Origin: Pseudomonas sp. Irchel 3E13
GTDB lineage: Bacteria; Pseudomonadota; Gammaproteobacteria; Pseudomonadales; Pseudomonadaceae
NCBI RefSeq assembly: GCF_900187455.1
Contig: NZ_FYDX01000006.1
Coordinates: forward strand, 372,001 to 436,000
Direction of reading: 5' to 3'
DNA: 64,000 nt
Shown here: one piece after another, positions 37,939 to 47,309 of the stretch
How the letters are laid out: each line of letters begins with the position of its first letter
Position numbering within the stretch: position 1 is the stretch's first letter
Made by a program: the position numbers and the translations under genes
The notes under the pieces: generated by a model
Seen by the model: only the letters and a program-made list of their open reading frames with translations
What the model was told of the DNA's origin: nothing
Databases searched by the model: none

Positions 37939-40595
37939 GCGGCGGCTCGGGGTTATTCGACCGCTGGCGGACCCGCGCCGGCGAACTTCCGACCTGGCCC
38001 GAAACCTCGGCACCGCCCGCGGTCGGCCTGCAACTGTGGCTGGATAATCAGGCGCGAGTGCTGCGCCTCAGCGGCCCGTTGCGCACCGTGCTGGCCTTGC
38101 CGGCGCAGATGCCGGCGCGATTGCAGGACTATGTGCAGCCTCATAGCCTGCTGGCCCTGGAAGGCGAGCCGCCGGACTGGCAGGCGCACCCGCTTGACCT
38201 GGACTTCCGCGCCGCCGCAGGTCACACCTTGCATACCCGTGGCTGGTTGCTGGCTCAGCCCGAGGGCTGGTTGCTGCAACTGTTCGACATCGGCGACCTG
38301 GTGCAGCAACAACGCCAGGGCCTGGCTGCGCAGCAGCGACAAATGCTCGCCAGTGAAGTCGCGGCGGCGCTACGCGATTGCAGCCTTGAGCGCCTGGCGG
38401 AACAGGCCGGCGAGCAGTTGCGCCGTCTCGCCTGGCACTGGCAGGCGGGTTGGGCGATGTTGTGGGTACGGGGCGCCGGCGGCTGGAAAAACTACGTGCA
38501 CTACGGCGACAACCTGCCCTGGAGCGAGCAACGGCTGGGCCTGCTGCTCAACGACCTGCCGGCCGAGCACCTGATCCACAGTGCTGCCCAGCCCACTTTG
38601 CAGGTGCTGGAATTGCCGTTCTACCTGATGCCCCACACCCAGCAGCACGAAGTGCAGGCCTGGTTGCTGTGCGAGGACCGCGGCCAGCCACGTCTGGACG
38701 ACGACGCCTTGCTGCTCGCCGACGCCGTGGCCGAGCCGCTGTTGGCACGTCTTGCGGGTGATCGGCTGCAGGCCAGTCAGCAGCGCCTGGACAATGTGCA
38801 GGGCCTGCTCGGCGCCGGTTGGTGGGAGTGGTCGCCGCATGATCCTTATCTGCATCTGGCGCCGGGGCTGGCGATCAGCTTCGGCGTGCCGGCGCGGGTC
38901 ACCCTGGCCGACTGGCTGACCCAGGTGCACCCGGCCGATCGCGAGGCGGCGCTGCTGGCATTCACCAGCCTGCAACGCCAGGGCGACAGCCTGCAATTGT
39001 GCCTGCGCCTGCTTGGCGACACGCCGCGCTGGTACCGTTTGTGCGGCGAGCTGCGTGGCCAGGGCGAGGCGCGCCGGCTGCACGGCTTCATGCTCGACAT
39101 CAGCGACATCAAGCAGCAGGAACAACAGGCCAGCGCCGCCCACGCGCGGCTGGACAACCTGATCGCCAGTTCGCCGGCGGTGATCTATATCCAGCACTAC
39201 GACGACGGCGCGCTGCACGCCGAATTCTTCAGCGCCAGCCTGCAACCGTTGCTCGGTTGGCAGCCCGTGCCCGGTGAGCGCCTGCAACCGGCGCAATGGG
39301 TGCATCCTGACGACCAGCCGCTGTGGCTGGCGCGCACCCGCACCCTGTTGCGCGAAGGCCAGGTGCGCAGCCGCTACCGCCTGCGCGACAGCGAAGGCGG
39401 CTGGCACTGGGTGCTCGACGAGGCCCGGCTGTTGCGCAATGACCTGGGCATCCCGGTGGAGGCGGTGGGCATCTGGCTCGACGTCACCGAGACGACCCAG
39501 GCCGCCGAGCGGGTGCGCCAGAGCGAGGAGCGCTATCGCGTGCTGGTGGAGGATTCGCCGGCGATGATCTGTCGCTACCGCCCCGATCTCGAACTGCTCT
39601 ACGGCAACCGGCCGCTGGCCGATTACCTGGAATACACCCCGGCGCAACTGCCGGGCATGAACCTCGGCGACTGGTTGTCGCCGGGGCAGCGCGAGCTGTT
39701 TGTCGAGCGTATTGCGCGGCTCAGCCCCGAGGCGCCGGTGAGCAGCGACGAGGTCTGCCTGCAACTGCCGGGGCGCCAGCATGCCTGGTGGATCTGGTCG
39801 GACCGCGGCCTGTTCGATGCCGACGGCCGTCTGCTGGAGATCCAGGCGGTGGGCCGCGACAACACCGAGGTCCGGCGCAGCCAGCAACTGCTGTTGCAAA
39901 GCGCGAAGATGGCCACCCTCGGCGAGATGTCCACCGGGCTCGCCCATGAGATCAACCAGCCGCTCAACGTGATGCGCATGGCGGTGGTCAACGCCCTCAA
40001 GCGTCTGGAAGGCGGCGAGGTGGATGTCGATTACCTGCAGGAAAAACTCAAACGCATCGACGCCCAGGTGGTGCGGGCGTCGAAGGTGGTCGATCACATG
40101 CGTGTCTTTGGCCGCCGCTCGGAGGTCGAGCGCGGGTTGTTCGAGCCCTGGATTGCGGTGGAGGGTGCACTGTCGCTGTTGGCCGATGGTCTGGCCGCCA
40201 AAACTGTGGCGGTGCGCCTTGGCGATCCGCTGATGGGCTGCCCGGTCAGCGGCCATGTGGATCAGTTGGAACAGGTGTTGATCAACCTGATGGTCAACGC
40301 CCGCGATGTGCTGATGGAGCAGAAGCCGGCGCAGGCATGGATCTCGCTGCGCGGCGAGCGCGACGGCCAATGGGTGCGGCTGTTGGTGGAAGACAACGGC
40401 GGCGGCATCGAGCCGCGTCTGCTGGAGTGCATCTTTGAACCGTTCTTCACCACCAAGCCGGCGGGTGTCGGGACCGGACTGGGGTTGTCGGTGAGTTACC
40501 GGATCGTCGAAAGCATGGGCGGCACCCTGAGTGTCAGCAATGGCCGCGACGGCGCGCGTTTCGTCATCGAGCTGCCGGTTCAGAGCACCAGTTGA
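37935..40595 (+). CDS. pprA: PAS-domain sensor histidine kinase PprA
   Basis: An 886-residue kinase without obvious membrane helices. The N-terminal about 270 residues are unassigned. Two or three PAS-like domains follow at about residues 275-640, each ending in a typical EAVGIWLDVTETTQAAERVRQ-like connector. The phosphoacceptor is His671 (GLAHEINQPLN), then the ATPase domain with N box (VLINLMVNARDVL), G1 (VEDNGGGIE) and G2 (GTGLGLSVSY). The start is taken as TTG at 37935, fused to the preceding TGA (TTGA). The first in-frame ATG is 58 codons further in. It pairs with PprB. Confidence 0.92.
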   Translation: MSGGSGLFDRWRTRAGELPTWPETSAPPAVGLQLWLDNQARVLRLSGPLRTVLALPAQMPARLQDYVQPHSLLALEGEPPDWQAHPLDLDFRAAAGHTLHTRGWLLAQPEGWLLQLFDIGDLVQQQRQGLAAQQRQMLASEVAAALRDCSLERLAEQAGEQLRRLAWHWQAGWAMLWVRGAGGWKNYVHYGDNLPWSEQRLGLLLNDLPAEHLIHSAAQPTLQVLELPFYLMPHTQQHEVQAWLLCEDRGQPRLDDDALLLADAVAEPLLARLAGDRLQASQQRLDNVQGLLGAGWWEWSPHDPYLHLAPGLAISFGVPARVTLADWLTQVHPADREAALLAFTSLQRQGDSLQLCLRLLGDTPRWYRLCGELRGQGEARRLHGFMLDISDIKQQEQQASAAHARLDNLIASSPAVIYIQHYDDGALHAEFFSASLQPLLGWQPVPGERLQPAQWVHPDDQPLWLARTRTLLREGQVRSRYRLRDSEGGWHWVLDEARLLRNDLGIPVEAVGIWLDVTETTQAAERVRQSEERYRVLVEDSPAMICRYRPDLELLYGNRPLADYLEYTPAQLPGMNLGDWLSPGQRELFVERIARLSPEAPVSSDEVCLQLPGRQHAWWIWSDRGLFDADGRLLEIQAVGRDNTEVRRSQQLLLQSAKMATLGEMSTGLAHEINQPLNVMRMAVVNALKRLEGGEVDVDYLQEKLKRIDAQVVRASKVVDHMRVFGRRSEVERGLFEPWIAVEGALSLLADGLAAKTVAVRLGDPLMGCPVSGHVDQLEQVLINLMVNARDVLMEQKPAQAWISLRGERDGQWVRLLVEDNGGGIEPRLLECIFEPFFTTKPAGVGTGLGLSVSYRIVESMGGTLSVSNGRDGARFVIELPVQSTS

Positions 40596-42529
40596 GCGCG
40601 GTTGCTGCTGCAGTCAAGGTGAGCGGCGACGTCGGTCACCACCAGATCGATGCCCAGCACTTTCAGCAGTGAATTGATCAGCGGATTGGTCAGGTTGTTG
40701 AGCAGGGTGGTGATTTGGGGTACCAGAATATTCTTCACGCCCGTGAGCAGGCTGGTGGCCGAGGTGACCACCTGCCCCAGCGGGTGGCTGCCCTGCGGCT
40801 GATACGTCAGTAGCTGCACGCCAGTGAGGGTGGTGCCGAGGCTGGCAACGGCATTGCTGGCGCCGTTGATCTCCTTGTACACCGGCGGCTGGTTGAGCTT
40901 GGGCAACTCGGTGGGGCCACTGAACAACAGATTCACGGGCGCACTTGGCGGCGTGCCGATCATGGTGGTATCGACCTTGATGCCGACGCCTCCGCCCGCG
41001 AAGGGCACGCGGGTCCCGCAGCCAAAGGAAATGATGGTCAGGTTGGTACACACGTTGGTGCCGAAGTCGATCAGCGGGATGGGCTGGATTGACGTGTTGC
41101 CCTTGGTGAAAAAGTCGCTGGGCGTGTCGAACTTGCCCACAGCGACTTTCGCCGCCGCGCTTTGGGTACTCGCGGTGAGGGTCTTGGTGGGCGTGCAGGT
41201 GTAGTTGCTGACGTGGCTGGTGGCTTCTGCCACTTCCAGGCCGACATTGATCTGCTGCACGTTCGGCAACAGTTGAATGTCACTGACTTTGCAAGGCACC
41301 AGCAGGGCGCAGCCGATGGATTGCAGAGTGCCCTTTAGGTTCAGGGTCAGCAGGTTGCCGATCAGCGTGGTCAGCGGCGAGGCGAGCGAGAGCACCGCAT
41401 TGGTCAGGCCGGTGATGCTGCTCAGAACCGGCAGGTTGAGTGAAATCAGCGCCCGCACCTGGGCCGTGTGCACCGTGATGTCGTCGGTCGCCGGATTGCC
41501 AATGGCGGAAAGCTGCTCCGGCTCGATCACCTTCAGTTGAATCGTGCCCGTCACCAACCCCAGCAGGTTCAGCGGAACCTGCGCCACCGCAGCGCTCTGC
41601 TGGGCCGCCAGCAGCACCGACGCCTTTACCAGGTCGATGACGTTGACCATGGTGTCGAGGCCCGCCTTGGCCGTGCCGTTCTGGATATCCAGCATGTCGC
41701 CCAAGTGAATCACGGTGCTGTTGTTCGCGCCCACCACCACCTTTCCGAGGTTGGTCACGACATCGGCCAGCGCGCCTGACTGGCTCGCCACATTTGCGGC
41801 GACCTGGACGATATCGGTGACATGCAGGTCCTTGGTCAGCAGTTCGTCGTAATGGCCGGCGCCGACATTGGCCTTGATCGCCAGCGCGTCGAGAAAACTC
41901 AGCAGGTTGATCTGCGTGTTGGCGATGCCCTGCCAGCCCACGGCATCCAGGGTCACGCGCCCGCCCAGTGGGTCGATCAGCGCATTGAGCAGCGCCGACT
42001 TTTGCGTGTCCATGGTCAGCAGGGTCGAACGCAGGCGCAGCATGGCCACCGGCGGCAGCGGCGCGGCGGCCACGGCCTGGGCATGCAATTGCAGGGTGTC
42101 GGGAATGGACTCGCCGGCCACCAGGTTTCGGATGCCGGCGGCGATGCTGGTGGGCACGTTCACGGTGCCCGCGACCTTGATGGCCTGGGCCAGGCTGGCA
42201 TTCGGGCTGAAGCTGCGCAGGCTGTTGGCGCCGGTGCTGACGCTGCCGCAAGTGGTGACCAGGGTGTTGCCGCCGCCGAGGGTGAAACCGTTGCGCACCG
42301 CGCTGGTGTTCGCCAGCGGCGCGGCCTGCGGTCCGATGCCATTGCACGTGGCGCTCTGGCCGGCGGCTTCCAGGGCGGCCATATCGACGATCCGTTGCAG
42401 CTTGCGCTGTTCCATATAGAGCCGCCCGCCGTCCACCGCGAGCAGGCCGAAAACCACGGCGAGGGCCAGTGTCAGCGCGGTCATCAGGCCGATGGCACCG
42501 CCCTGGCGTGTAGCGAATCGGGAAGACAC
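40580..42529 (-). CDS. tadG: Tad minor pilin/anchoring protein TadG
   Basis: A 649-residue protein with an N-terminal membrane helix (IGLMTALTLALAVVFGLLAVD). The TadG motif GGRLYMEQRKLQRIVDMAALEAAG follows, then a large periplasmic region rich in Val/Leu/Asn. GTG at 42529 is chosen because AAGGAG lies five nt upstream. The first ATG, 22 codons earlier, falls inside a hairpin and gives a basic, atypical extension. It overlaps convergent pprA by 16 nt. In P. aeruginosa tadG follows tadD in the main operon; here it has moved next to pprA on the other strand. Confidence 0.88.
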   Translation of the reverse strand: MSSRFATRQGGAIGLMTALTLALAVVFGLLAVDGGRLYMEQRKLQRIVDMAALEAAGQSATCNGIGPQAAPLANTSAVRNGFTLGGGNTLVTTCGSVSTGANSLRSFSPNASLAQAIKVAGTVNVPTSIAAGIRNLVAGESIPDTLQLHAQAVAAAPLPPVAMLRLRSTLLTMDTQKSALLNALIDPLGGRVTLDAVGWQGIANTQINLLSFLDALAIKANVGAGHYDELLTKDLHVTDIVQVAANVASQSGALADVVTNLGKVVVGANNSTVIHLGDMLDIQNGTAKAGLDTMVNVIDLVKASVLLAAQQSAAVAQVPLNLLGLVTGTIQLKVIEPEQLSAIGNPATDDITVHTAQVRALISLNLPVLSSITGLTNAVLSLASPLTTLIGNLLTLNLKGTLQSIGCALLVPCKVSDIQLLPNVQQINVGLEVAEATSHVSNYTCTPTKTLTASTQSAAAKVAVGKFDTPSDFFTKGNTSIQPIPLIDFGTNVCTNLTIISFGCGTRVPFAGGGVGIKVDTTMIGTPPSAPVNLLFSGPTELPKLNQPPVYKEINGASNAVASLGTTLTGVQLLTYQPQGSHPLGQVVTSATSLLTGVKNILVPQITTLLNNLTNPLINSLLKVLGIDLVVTDVAAHLDCSSNRAQLVL

Positions 42530-42592
42530 GAGCACTCCTTTGCCGGCACATGGCCGTGCACGTCGCGTGCGTCCAAGGAGTGTAGTCAAGAA

Positions 42593-42626
42593 CATGGCCA
42601 GTCGCCTTTATCGGCGACCGGCCATG
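42593..42626 (-). terminator. Terminator-like hairpin after the DUF4136 genes
   Basis: A 13-bp interrupted stem, CATGGCC-x-GTCGCC with GGCGAC-x-GGCCATG and a 6-nt loop, 10 nt after the first DUF4136 gene stop on the minus strand. The following TTCTTG is a weak T-rich tail. Confidence 0.6.
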
Positions 42627-42635
42627 GACGAAGGG

Positions 42636-43196
42636 TCAATGAGGTGGGTAGTTGGCCAGCACCTGATTGACGGTTTTCTGGATCGCGGTGTTGCGTTCTT
42701 CCGGCGTCGGCGGGTAGTGGTTCATGGTCTGCTCGGCGCTGCCGCGCCAGACCAGCTTGCCGTCGCGGCCGTCGAACAGGTCGATCTGGATGGTCGCCAC
42801 CTTGTACTCGACGGTGCGGGTTTCGTTGAACGCCGGGCCGCCCCAGTAGCCTCCCCAGTAACCGCCCCACGCGCCACCGTACTGGGTGGTGACCTGTTGA
42901 TGACGGTTTTCCACGATCAGGTAAGTCTGCACGTTCAGATCGCCGCGAGTGCCGGGCTGCGCGGGACGCAGGCCGCGCTGGTCGAGTTGCCCGCTGACGG
43001 CCTGGCGAATGCGTTGTTCGGTGAGGTCGCTCTTGATCCGGGGATCATCCGGGCGGTATTGCAGCGCCGGTTCCAGCCAGGTCCAACTGCGGTACGCGGC
43101 GAAGTCGCGGCTGGCATCGAAGTCCTGGCTGACGTTGTTGGTCTGGCAGGCTGCGAGCAGTGCCAGCAGCGAGAATAAAGCAAGTCGGCGGAACAT
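42636..43196 (-). CDS. DUF4136 lipoprotein with Gly/Trp/Tyr-rich insert (copy 1)
   Basis: A 186-residue lipoprotein (lipobox LAAC, Cys17 after MFRRLALFSLLALLAA). The DUF4136 fold is recognisable from the YRSWTWLEP start, the RIRQAVSGQLDQRGL segment and YKVATIQIDLFDGRDGKLVWRG. A short aromatic/glycine insert (GGAWGGYWGGYWGG) sits in the middle. Function is unknown. It is a paralogue of the next gene and is probably cotranscribed with it (22-nt gap). Confidence 0.85.
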   Translation of the reverse strand: MFRRLALFSLLALLAACQTNNVSQDFDASRDFAAYRSWTWLEPALQYRPDDPRIKSDLTEQRIRQAVSGQLDQRGLRPAQPGTRGDLNVQTYLIVENRHQQVTTQYGGAWGGYWGGYWGGPAFNETRTVEYKVATIQIDLFDGRDGKLVWRGSAEQTMNHYPPTPEERNTAIQKTVNQVLANYPPH

Positions 43197-43218
43197 GGTC
43201 GTACTCCAATGACGTTGA

Positions 43219-43842
43219 CTAGCTGGGAGGATAGCCGCTCATGGCTTTTTCGACGGCCTTGCGCAGGGCCTCTTCGCGATCGCCCAGGGAACCCTGGCTG
43301 CCGCTCTCGGCACTGGCGCTCCAGACCGGCTGGCCGCTGCCGGCATCGAACAGATCGACGCGCACCACCATCACCTCGATCTCGTAGGTTCGCACCACGG
43401 GCACGCTGCCGTAGAGCCCGTAGCTGTTGCCGTAGTAACCGTGGCGATAGCCCATTCCGCCATAGCCACCATAGGGATAGTAATCATCGTCGCGGTACTG
43501 CCGCAGGCGCCGTTCCATGCGCATGCCGGCGCTGACCAGCAGGTCGCCGCGGCCACCACGGGCGGGGCGCAGACCGCGCTGGTCGAGGGCATTGCTGACC
43601 ACATCGGCCAGTTGCGCGGCGTCGGTCGCGGCGTTGCCGGCGGGCAACTGACCGTCGCGCCAGGTCCAACTGCGGTAGCGACCGTAGTCGCGGGCCGGTG
43701 CCGGGTAGGCGCTCTGGTCGAAGGTCGTGGCCGCCTGCGGGGGCGCGGGCGGCAAGGGCCGGGAGTCGGCGACATAAGGGTTGCTGCCCTGGCAGGCGGC
43801 CAGGGCAAGACAAGTGAGGGCGAGGACGACACGGTACGGCAT
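43219..43842 (-). CDS. DUF4136 lipoprotein with Gly/Tyr-rich insert (copy 2)
   Basis: A 207-residue lipoprotein (lipobox LAAC, Cys17). It has the same domain order as its neighbour: [37 protein letters not shown]. The central insert is longer and tyrosine/glycine-rich ([18 protein letters not shown]). Divergence of the inserts with conservation of the frame suggests an old tandem duplication. It ends 22 nt before copy 1. Confidence 0.85.
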   Translation of the reverse strand: MPYRVVLALTCLALAACQGSNPYVADSRPLPPAPPQAATTFDQSAYPAPARDYGRYRSWTWRDGQLPAGNAATDAAQLADVVSNALDQRGLRPARGGRGDLLVSAGMRMERRLRQYRDDDYYPYGGYGGMGYRHGYYGNSYGLYGSVPVVRTYEIEVMVVRVDLFDAGSGQPVWSASAESGSQGSLGDREEALRKAVEKAMSGYPPS

Positions 43843-43866
43843 GTGGCTCTCCCAGGGCGTTGGGCC

Positions 43867-44616
43867 CTAACGGGGTCGACATATCCAGTGCAGGTAACGA
43901 CCGAGGCCGGCGAAGGCCGGGTGACGACGGTGGGCCAGTTCCATTTCGAGCAGGTCGATCAGTTCGGCGCGGGCCTGGAATTCCGTGGGCATATAGTCAT
44001 GGAACACGCGCACGCCGCTCTCGGTGTCTATCTGCCATAGACCTTCAACTTGCGCCCTGAGTTCGCGCGGATCAAGGGGTTTCTGTGGCGTCAGGCTCTG
44101 CTTTTCACCGGCCAGGGTGTTGCGCCGCATCTTGCGGAAATGGCCTTTGAGCAGGTTGCGGTAGACCAGCGCGTCGCGGTTGTAGAACGCCAGCGACAAC
44201 AGGCCATCGGGGCGGGTGAGCTGATGCAGCACTGGCAGGATGGTTTCCGGCTCGGCGAGCCATTCCAGCACCGCGTGGCAGATCACCAGGTCATAGGGCT
44301 CGGTCAGTTCGCCGAGCAGGTCCTGCCACGGCGCCTGGATGAAGGTAGCCGGCTGGCCGGCGGCCGCGAAGCGCTCGCGGGCGCCGTCGAGCATCGGCGC
44401 GGCGGGTTCGGCCAGCGTCAGGTGATGCCCGCGCTCGGCCAGCCACAACGACATGTGGCCCAGGCCCGCGCCAATATCCAGCACCCGCAATGGGCGATCC
44501 GGCAGGCACTCGGCGAGGTCTGCCTGGAGCACCGCGAGGCGGATCGCGCCTTTGGCGCCGCCGTAGATCTTCTCGGCGAAGCGGGTCGCCAGGGCATCGA
44601 AATGACGGTCGTTCAT
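43867..44616 (-). CDS. cmoM: tRNA cmo5U34 carboxymethyl methyltransferase CmoM
   Basis: A 249-residue SAM-dependent methyltransferase (formerly SmtA) that methylates 5-carboxymethoxyuridine at the tRNA wobble position. The SAM motif I is VLDIGAGLGHMSLWLAERGH, followed by TLAEPAAPML and VICHAVLEWLAEPE. The N-terminus MNDRHFDALATRFAEKIYGG is the family start and overlaps the end of the preceding MazG-like gene by 4 nt (ATGA). Confidence 0.92.
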   Translation of the reverse strand: MNDRHFDALATRFAEKIYGGAKGAIRLAVLQADLAECLPDRPLRVLDIGAGLGHMSLWLAERGHHLTLAEPAAPMLDGARERFAAAGQPATFIQAPWQDLLGELTEPYDLVICHAVLEWLAEPETILPVLHQLTRPDGLLSLAFYNRDALVYRNLLKGHFRKMRRNTLAGEKQSLTPQKPLDPRELRAQVEGLWQIDTESGVRVFHDYMPTEFQARAELIDLLEMELAHRRHPAFAGLGRYLHWICRPR

Positions 44617-44918
44617 TTGGCGAAGCGCCTCTCGCTGTCGGCCAGTTTGGCGCGCACCACCTGCTCCAGGTCCAGCCCCAGTTCGCTGCACAGCAACAGC
44701 AGGTAGAGCACCACATCGCCCACTTCCTGGCCGGCGTGTTCCAGCTGTTCGGCGGACAACTGCCGCGACTGGTCCTCGCTCAGCCACTGGAAGATTTCCA
44801 CCAGCTCGGCCATTTCAACGCTGGCGGCCATGGCCAGGTTTTTCGGGCTGTGAAAACCACGCCAGTCATTGTTGTCGCGGATGCGGTGCAGCCGTTGAGT
44901 GAGTTCTTGCAGATTCAT
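44613..44918 (-). CDS. MazG-like nucleotide pyrophosphohydrolase
   Basis: A 101-residue all-alpha NTP-PPase of the MazG-like (RS21-C6/iMazG) class. The metal-binding acidic motif is EMAELVE in helix 2 and EVGDVVLYL in helix 3. It probably hydrolyses non-canonical or surplus dNTPs to monophosphates. The ATG at 44918 has AGGAG eight nt upstream. It overlaps cmoM by 4 nt. Confidence 0.9.
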   Translation of the reverse strand: MNLQELTQRLHRIRDNNDWRGFHSPKNLAMAASVEMAELVEIFQWLSEDQSRQLSAEQLEHAGQEVGDVVLYLLLLCSELGLDLEQVVRAKLADSERRFAK

Positions 44919-44980
44919 GTGGGGTCTCCTGAGGCGGTATAGCTTCAGGGGGAAGCGGGTGGCTGGCAAGCGATGCGTGT

Positions 44981-45835
44981 CTAATCGAGCGGTCGCCATG
45001 TGCCGCTCACATGCACCAGCCCGCCATGCCCGCTCAAGCGGAACTGCCCGCTCGGCGCCTCTTTGCTGCCATCGAGGATGACCTCGCTCGGCAGCCGCAC
45101 CGGCTTGTGAAAATCCACCGCCACTTCATAGCCACTGCGCGGCAAGTGCCCGCGCAGGTGAGCCAGGGCCACGGCCTTGCTCCACATGCCGTGGGCGATG
45201 GCCTGTGGAAAACCGAACAGCTTCGCGGTCGCGGCGCTGAGGTGGATGGGGTTGTAGTCGCCGCAGACCCTGGCGTAATGCCGGCCGATATCGCTGTCGG
45301 CATACCAGCGGGTCAGCTCGCTCATTTCCAGTTGCGCCAGCTCTTGCGCCACGGGCGGCTCACCTTCGAGTTTCATGCCGCGACAAAGCATGCGGCTGCT
45401 CTCCGACCAGAGCAGCCCGAGGCCGTCTTCGGCGTCGGTGCGCAGGTCGAAGGTGGCGCCTTTTTCGTGAGGCTGAAGGTTATCCACAGACACCGCGAAG
45501 CGCAGCCGCGACACGCCGCCCAACGGGCGCAGCACACAGATGCGATTGCTCAGGTGCACCAGCCCCAGCAGCGGAAACGGAAACGCTTTGTCCGTCAGCA
45601 ACTGCAATTGCAGGGCGAACGCCATCACATGTGGATAAGTCGGCGGCAGGCGGCCGTCGTTGCTGAACAGGCAGAGCTTGCGGTAAGCGGCCAGATTGCG
45701 TTCATCGACGCTGAGCGAGCAGCGCAGGCCGGTGGTCGGCAGCGTGTCGCCGCTGATCTTGCGCTTGCTCGCGGCCTTCAGGTACAGCCCGGAAAGGCCG
45801 GCGGTGTGACCAACGTCGTGCCAGGTCTGGGTCAT
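44981..45835 (-). CDS. MaoC-like acyl-CoA/ACP dehydratase
   Basis: A 284-residue double-hotdog dehydratase. The C-terminal half has the hydratase-2 motif (YARVCGDYNPIHLSAATAKLFGF with IAHGMW), with Asp and His as the expected catalytic pair. The N-terminal half is the degenerate hotdog. It would hydrate or dehydrate 2-enoyl thioesters. It starts two nt after the SDR gene stop, and with the divergent thiolase gene it makes a fatty-acyl module. Confidence 0.88.
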   Translation of the reverse strand: MTQTWHDVGHTAGLSGLYLKAASKRKISGDTLPTTGLRCSLSVDERNLAAYRKLCLFSNDGRLPPTYPHVMAFALQLQLLTDKAFPFPLLGLVHLSNRICVLRPLGGVSRLRFAVSVDNLQPHEKGATFDLRTDAEDGLGLLWSESSRMLCRGMKLEGEPPVAQELAQLEMSELTRWYADSDIGRHYARVCGDYNPIHLSAATAKLFGFPQAIAHGMWSKAVALAHLRGHLPRSGYEVAVDFHKPVRLPSEVILDGSKEAPSGQFRLSGHGGLVHVSGTWRPLD

Positions 45836-45837
45836 GG

Positions 45838-47190
45838 TCAGGCCCCCATCACGGCTTGGCCGCACACCCGCAGCACTTGGCCGTTGACCGCGCCGCTGCC
45901 CGGCTGCGACAACCAGGCGACTGCTTCGGCGACGTCCTGCGGCAGGCCGCCCTGGCCGAGGGAGCTCATGCGCCGCCCGGCTTCGCGCAGGGTGAAGGGA
46001 ATTGCCGCGGTCATGCGGGTTTCGATAAACCCCGGCGCCACGGCGTTGATGCTGGCGCCGCGCTCGGCTAGCAGCGGCGCCCAGGCCTGCGCGAGGCCGA
46101 TCAGGCCGGCCTTGCTCGCCGCGTAGTTGGATTGCCCGCGATTGCCGGCGATCCCGCTGATGGAGGCGAGCAGGACGATCCGCGCGTTGTCGTGCAGGGC
46201 GCCGCCGTCGAGCAGGGCCTGGGTCAGCACGGCCGGGGCCTTGAGGTTGACCGCCAGCACCGAGTCCCAGTATTCCGGGGTCATGTTGGCGAGGGTCTTG
46301 TCGCGGGTGATGCCGGCGTTGTGCACGACGATATCGATGCCCTCCGGCAGGCCTTCGAGCAGTTGCGTCGCTGCGTCGCTGGCGCAGATATCCAGCGGCA
46401 AGGCACGGCCGCCGAGACGCTCGGCCAGGGCGTGCAGATCATCGCTGGCCTGCGGTACGTCCAGCAGCACGACATCGGCACCATCCCGGGCCAGGGTTTC
46501 GGCGATGGACGCACCAATGCCGCGCGCCGCGCCGGTCACCAGCGCCGTGCGCCCGGCGAGCGGGCGGGTCCAGTCCTGCACCTCGCTGGCGCAGGCTTCC
46601 AGGCGCAACACCTGGCCGCTGATGAACGCGCTTTTCGGCGAAAGGAAGAAACGCAGCGCGCCTTCGAGCTGGTCTTCCGCATCGCGGGACACATAGAGCA
46701 GTTGCAGGGTGCCGCCGTTGCGCAGCTCCTTGGCCAGCGACCGGCTGAAACCTTCAAGGGCGCGCTGGGCGACCCTTGCCAGTACCTCGTCGAGGTGTTC
46801 CGGCGCACGCCCGAGAATGACGATATGCGCGCTGCCGGCGAGGCTGCGCAGCAGCGGCTGGAAGAACTCGCGCAACTGCTTGAGCTGATCGATATCGCTG
46901 ATGGCGCTGGCATCGAACACCACCGCCTTGAGCTTGCTGCCCAGCCCGGCGACCCAGGCCGGCAAGCCCAGGGTTTCGTCGGCGAAGCTGTAGGACTCGT
47001 CAGTGAGACGATTGGCGAACGCCGCCACCTTCGCCGCCAGCGGCCCGCCGCCGAGCAGCAGGGCGCCCTCCACCGGGCGTAGCCGACCGGCTTCCCAGCG
47101 CTCCAGGCGGGCTGGCGCGGGCAGGCCGACAGCACCGACTACACGGCGTCCGAAATCGGAGTTGGCGAAGTTGATATAGCGATCGCTCAT
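45838..47190 (-). CDS. fabG4: Tandem-SDR 3-oxoacyl-ACP/CoA reductase (FabG4 type)
   Basis: A 450-residue high-molecular-weight FabG. The N-terminal flavodoxin/SDR-like domain (about 1-205) lacks the catalytic tetrad. The C-terminal SDR has TALVTGAARGIGASIAETLA, NAG (VVHNAGITRD), Ser in LLASISG, and YAASKAG. It reduces 3-oxoacyl thioesters with NAD(P)H. It is cotranscribed with the MaoC gene and divergent from the thiolase (119-nt gap), matching the PA4785/PA4786 layout. Confidence 0.9.
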   Translation of the reverse strand: MSDRYINFANSDFGRRVVGAVGLPAPARLERWEAGRLRPVEGALLLGGGPLAAKVAAFANRLTDESYSFADETLGLPAWVAGLGSKLKAVVFDASAISDIDQLKQLREFFQPLLRSLAGSAHIVILGRAPEHLDEVLARVAQRALEGFSRSLAKELRNGGTLQLLYVSRDAEDQLEGALRFFLSPKSAFISGQVLRLEACASEVQDWTRPLAGRTALVTGAARGIGASIAETLARDGADVVLLDVPQASDDLHALAERLGGRALPLDICASDAATQLLEGLPEGIDIVVHNAGITRDKTLANMTPEYWDSVLAVNLKAPAVLTQALLDGGALHDNARIVLLASISGIAGNRGQSNYAASKAGLIGLAQAWAPLLAERGASINAVAPGFIETRMTAAIPFTLREAGRRMSSLGQGGLPQDVAEAVAWLSQPGSGAVNGQVLRVCGQAVMGA

Positions 47191-47309
47191 GAGTACGTCT
47201 CCCTGAAATAAGCCACAAAGTGTGGACCATGATCGGCCATTGGTCGTTCGCTCCGGGAAAAAACACCTACGCTGTAGGCGTCTATTTCGCGAAGTAAGGA
47301 AAGTTTTCT
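47191..47309. promoter_or_regulatory. Divergent promoter region of fabG4 and thiolase
   Basis: A 119-nt gap holding both promoters. A small dyad, CCTAC-GCT-GTAGG (47266-47278), 32 nt before the thiolase ATG could be a repressor site. No clear -10/-35 pair could be fixed. Confidence 0.4.

Noticed and set aside
38370..40370. A 666-codon open frame opposite pprA
   Set aside because: Its composition is typical of an antisense shadow, and the sense strand encodes an intact histidine kinase with all motifs.
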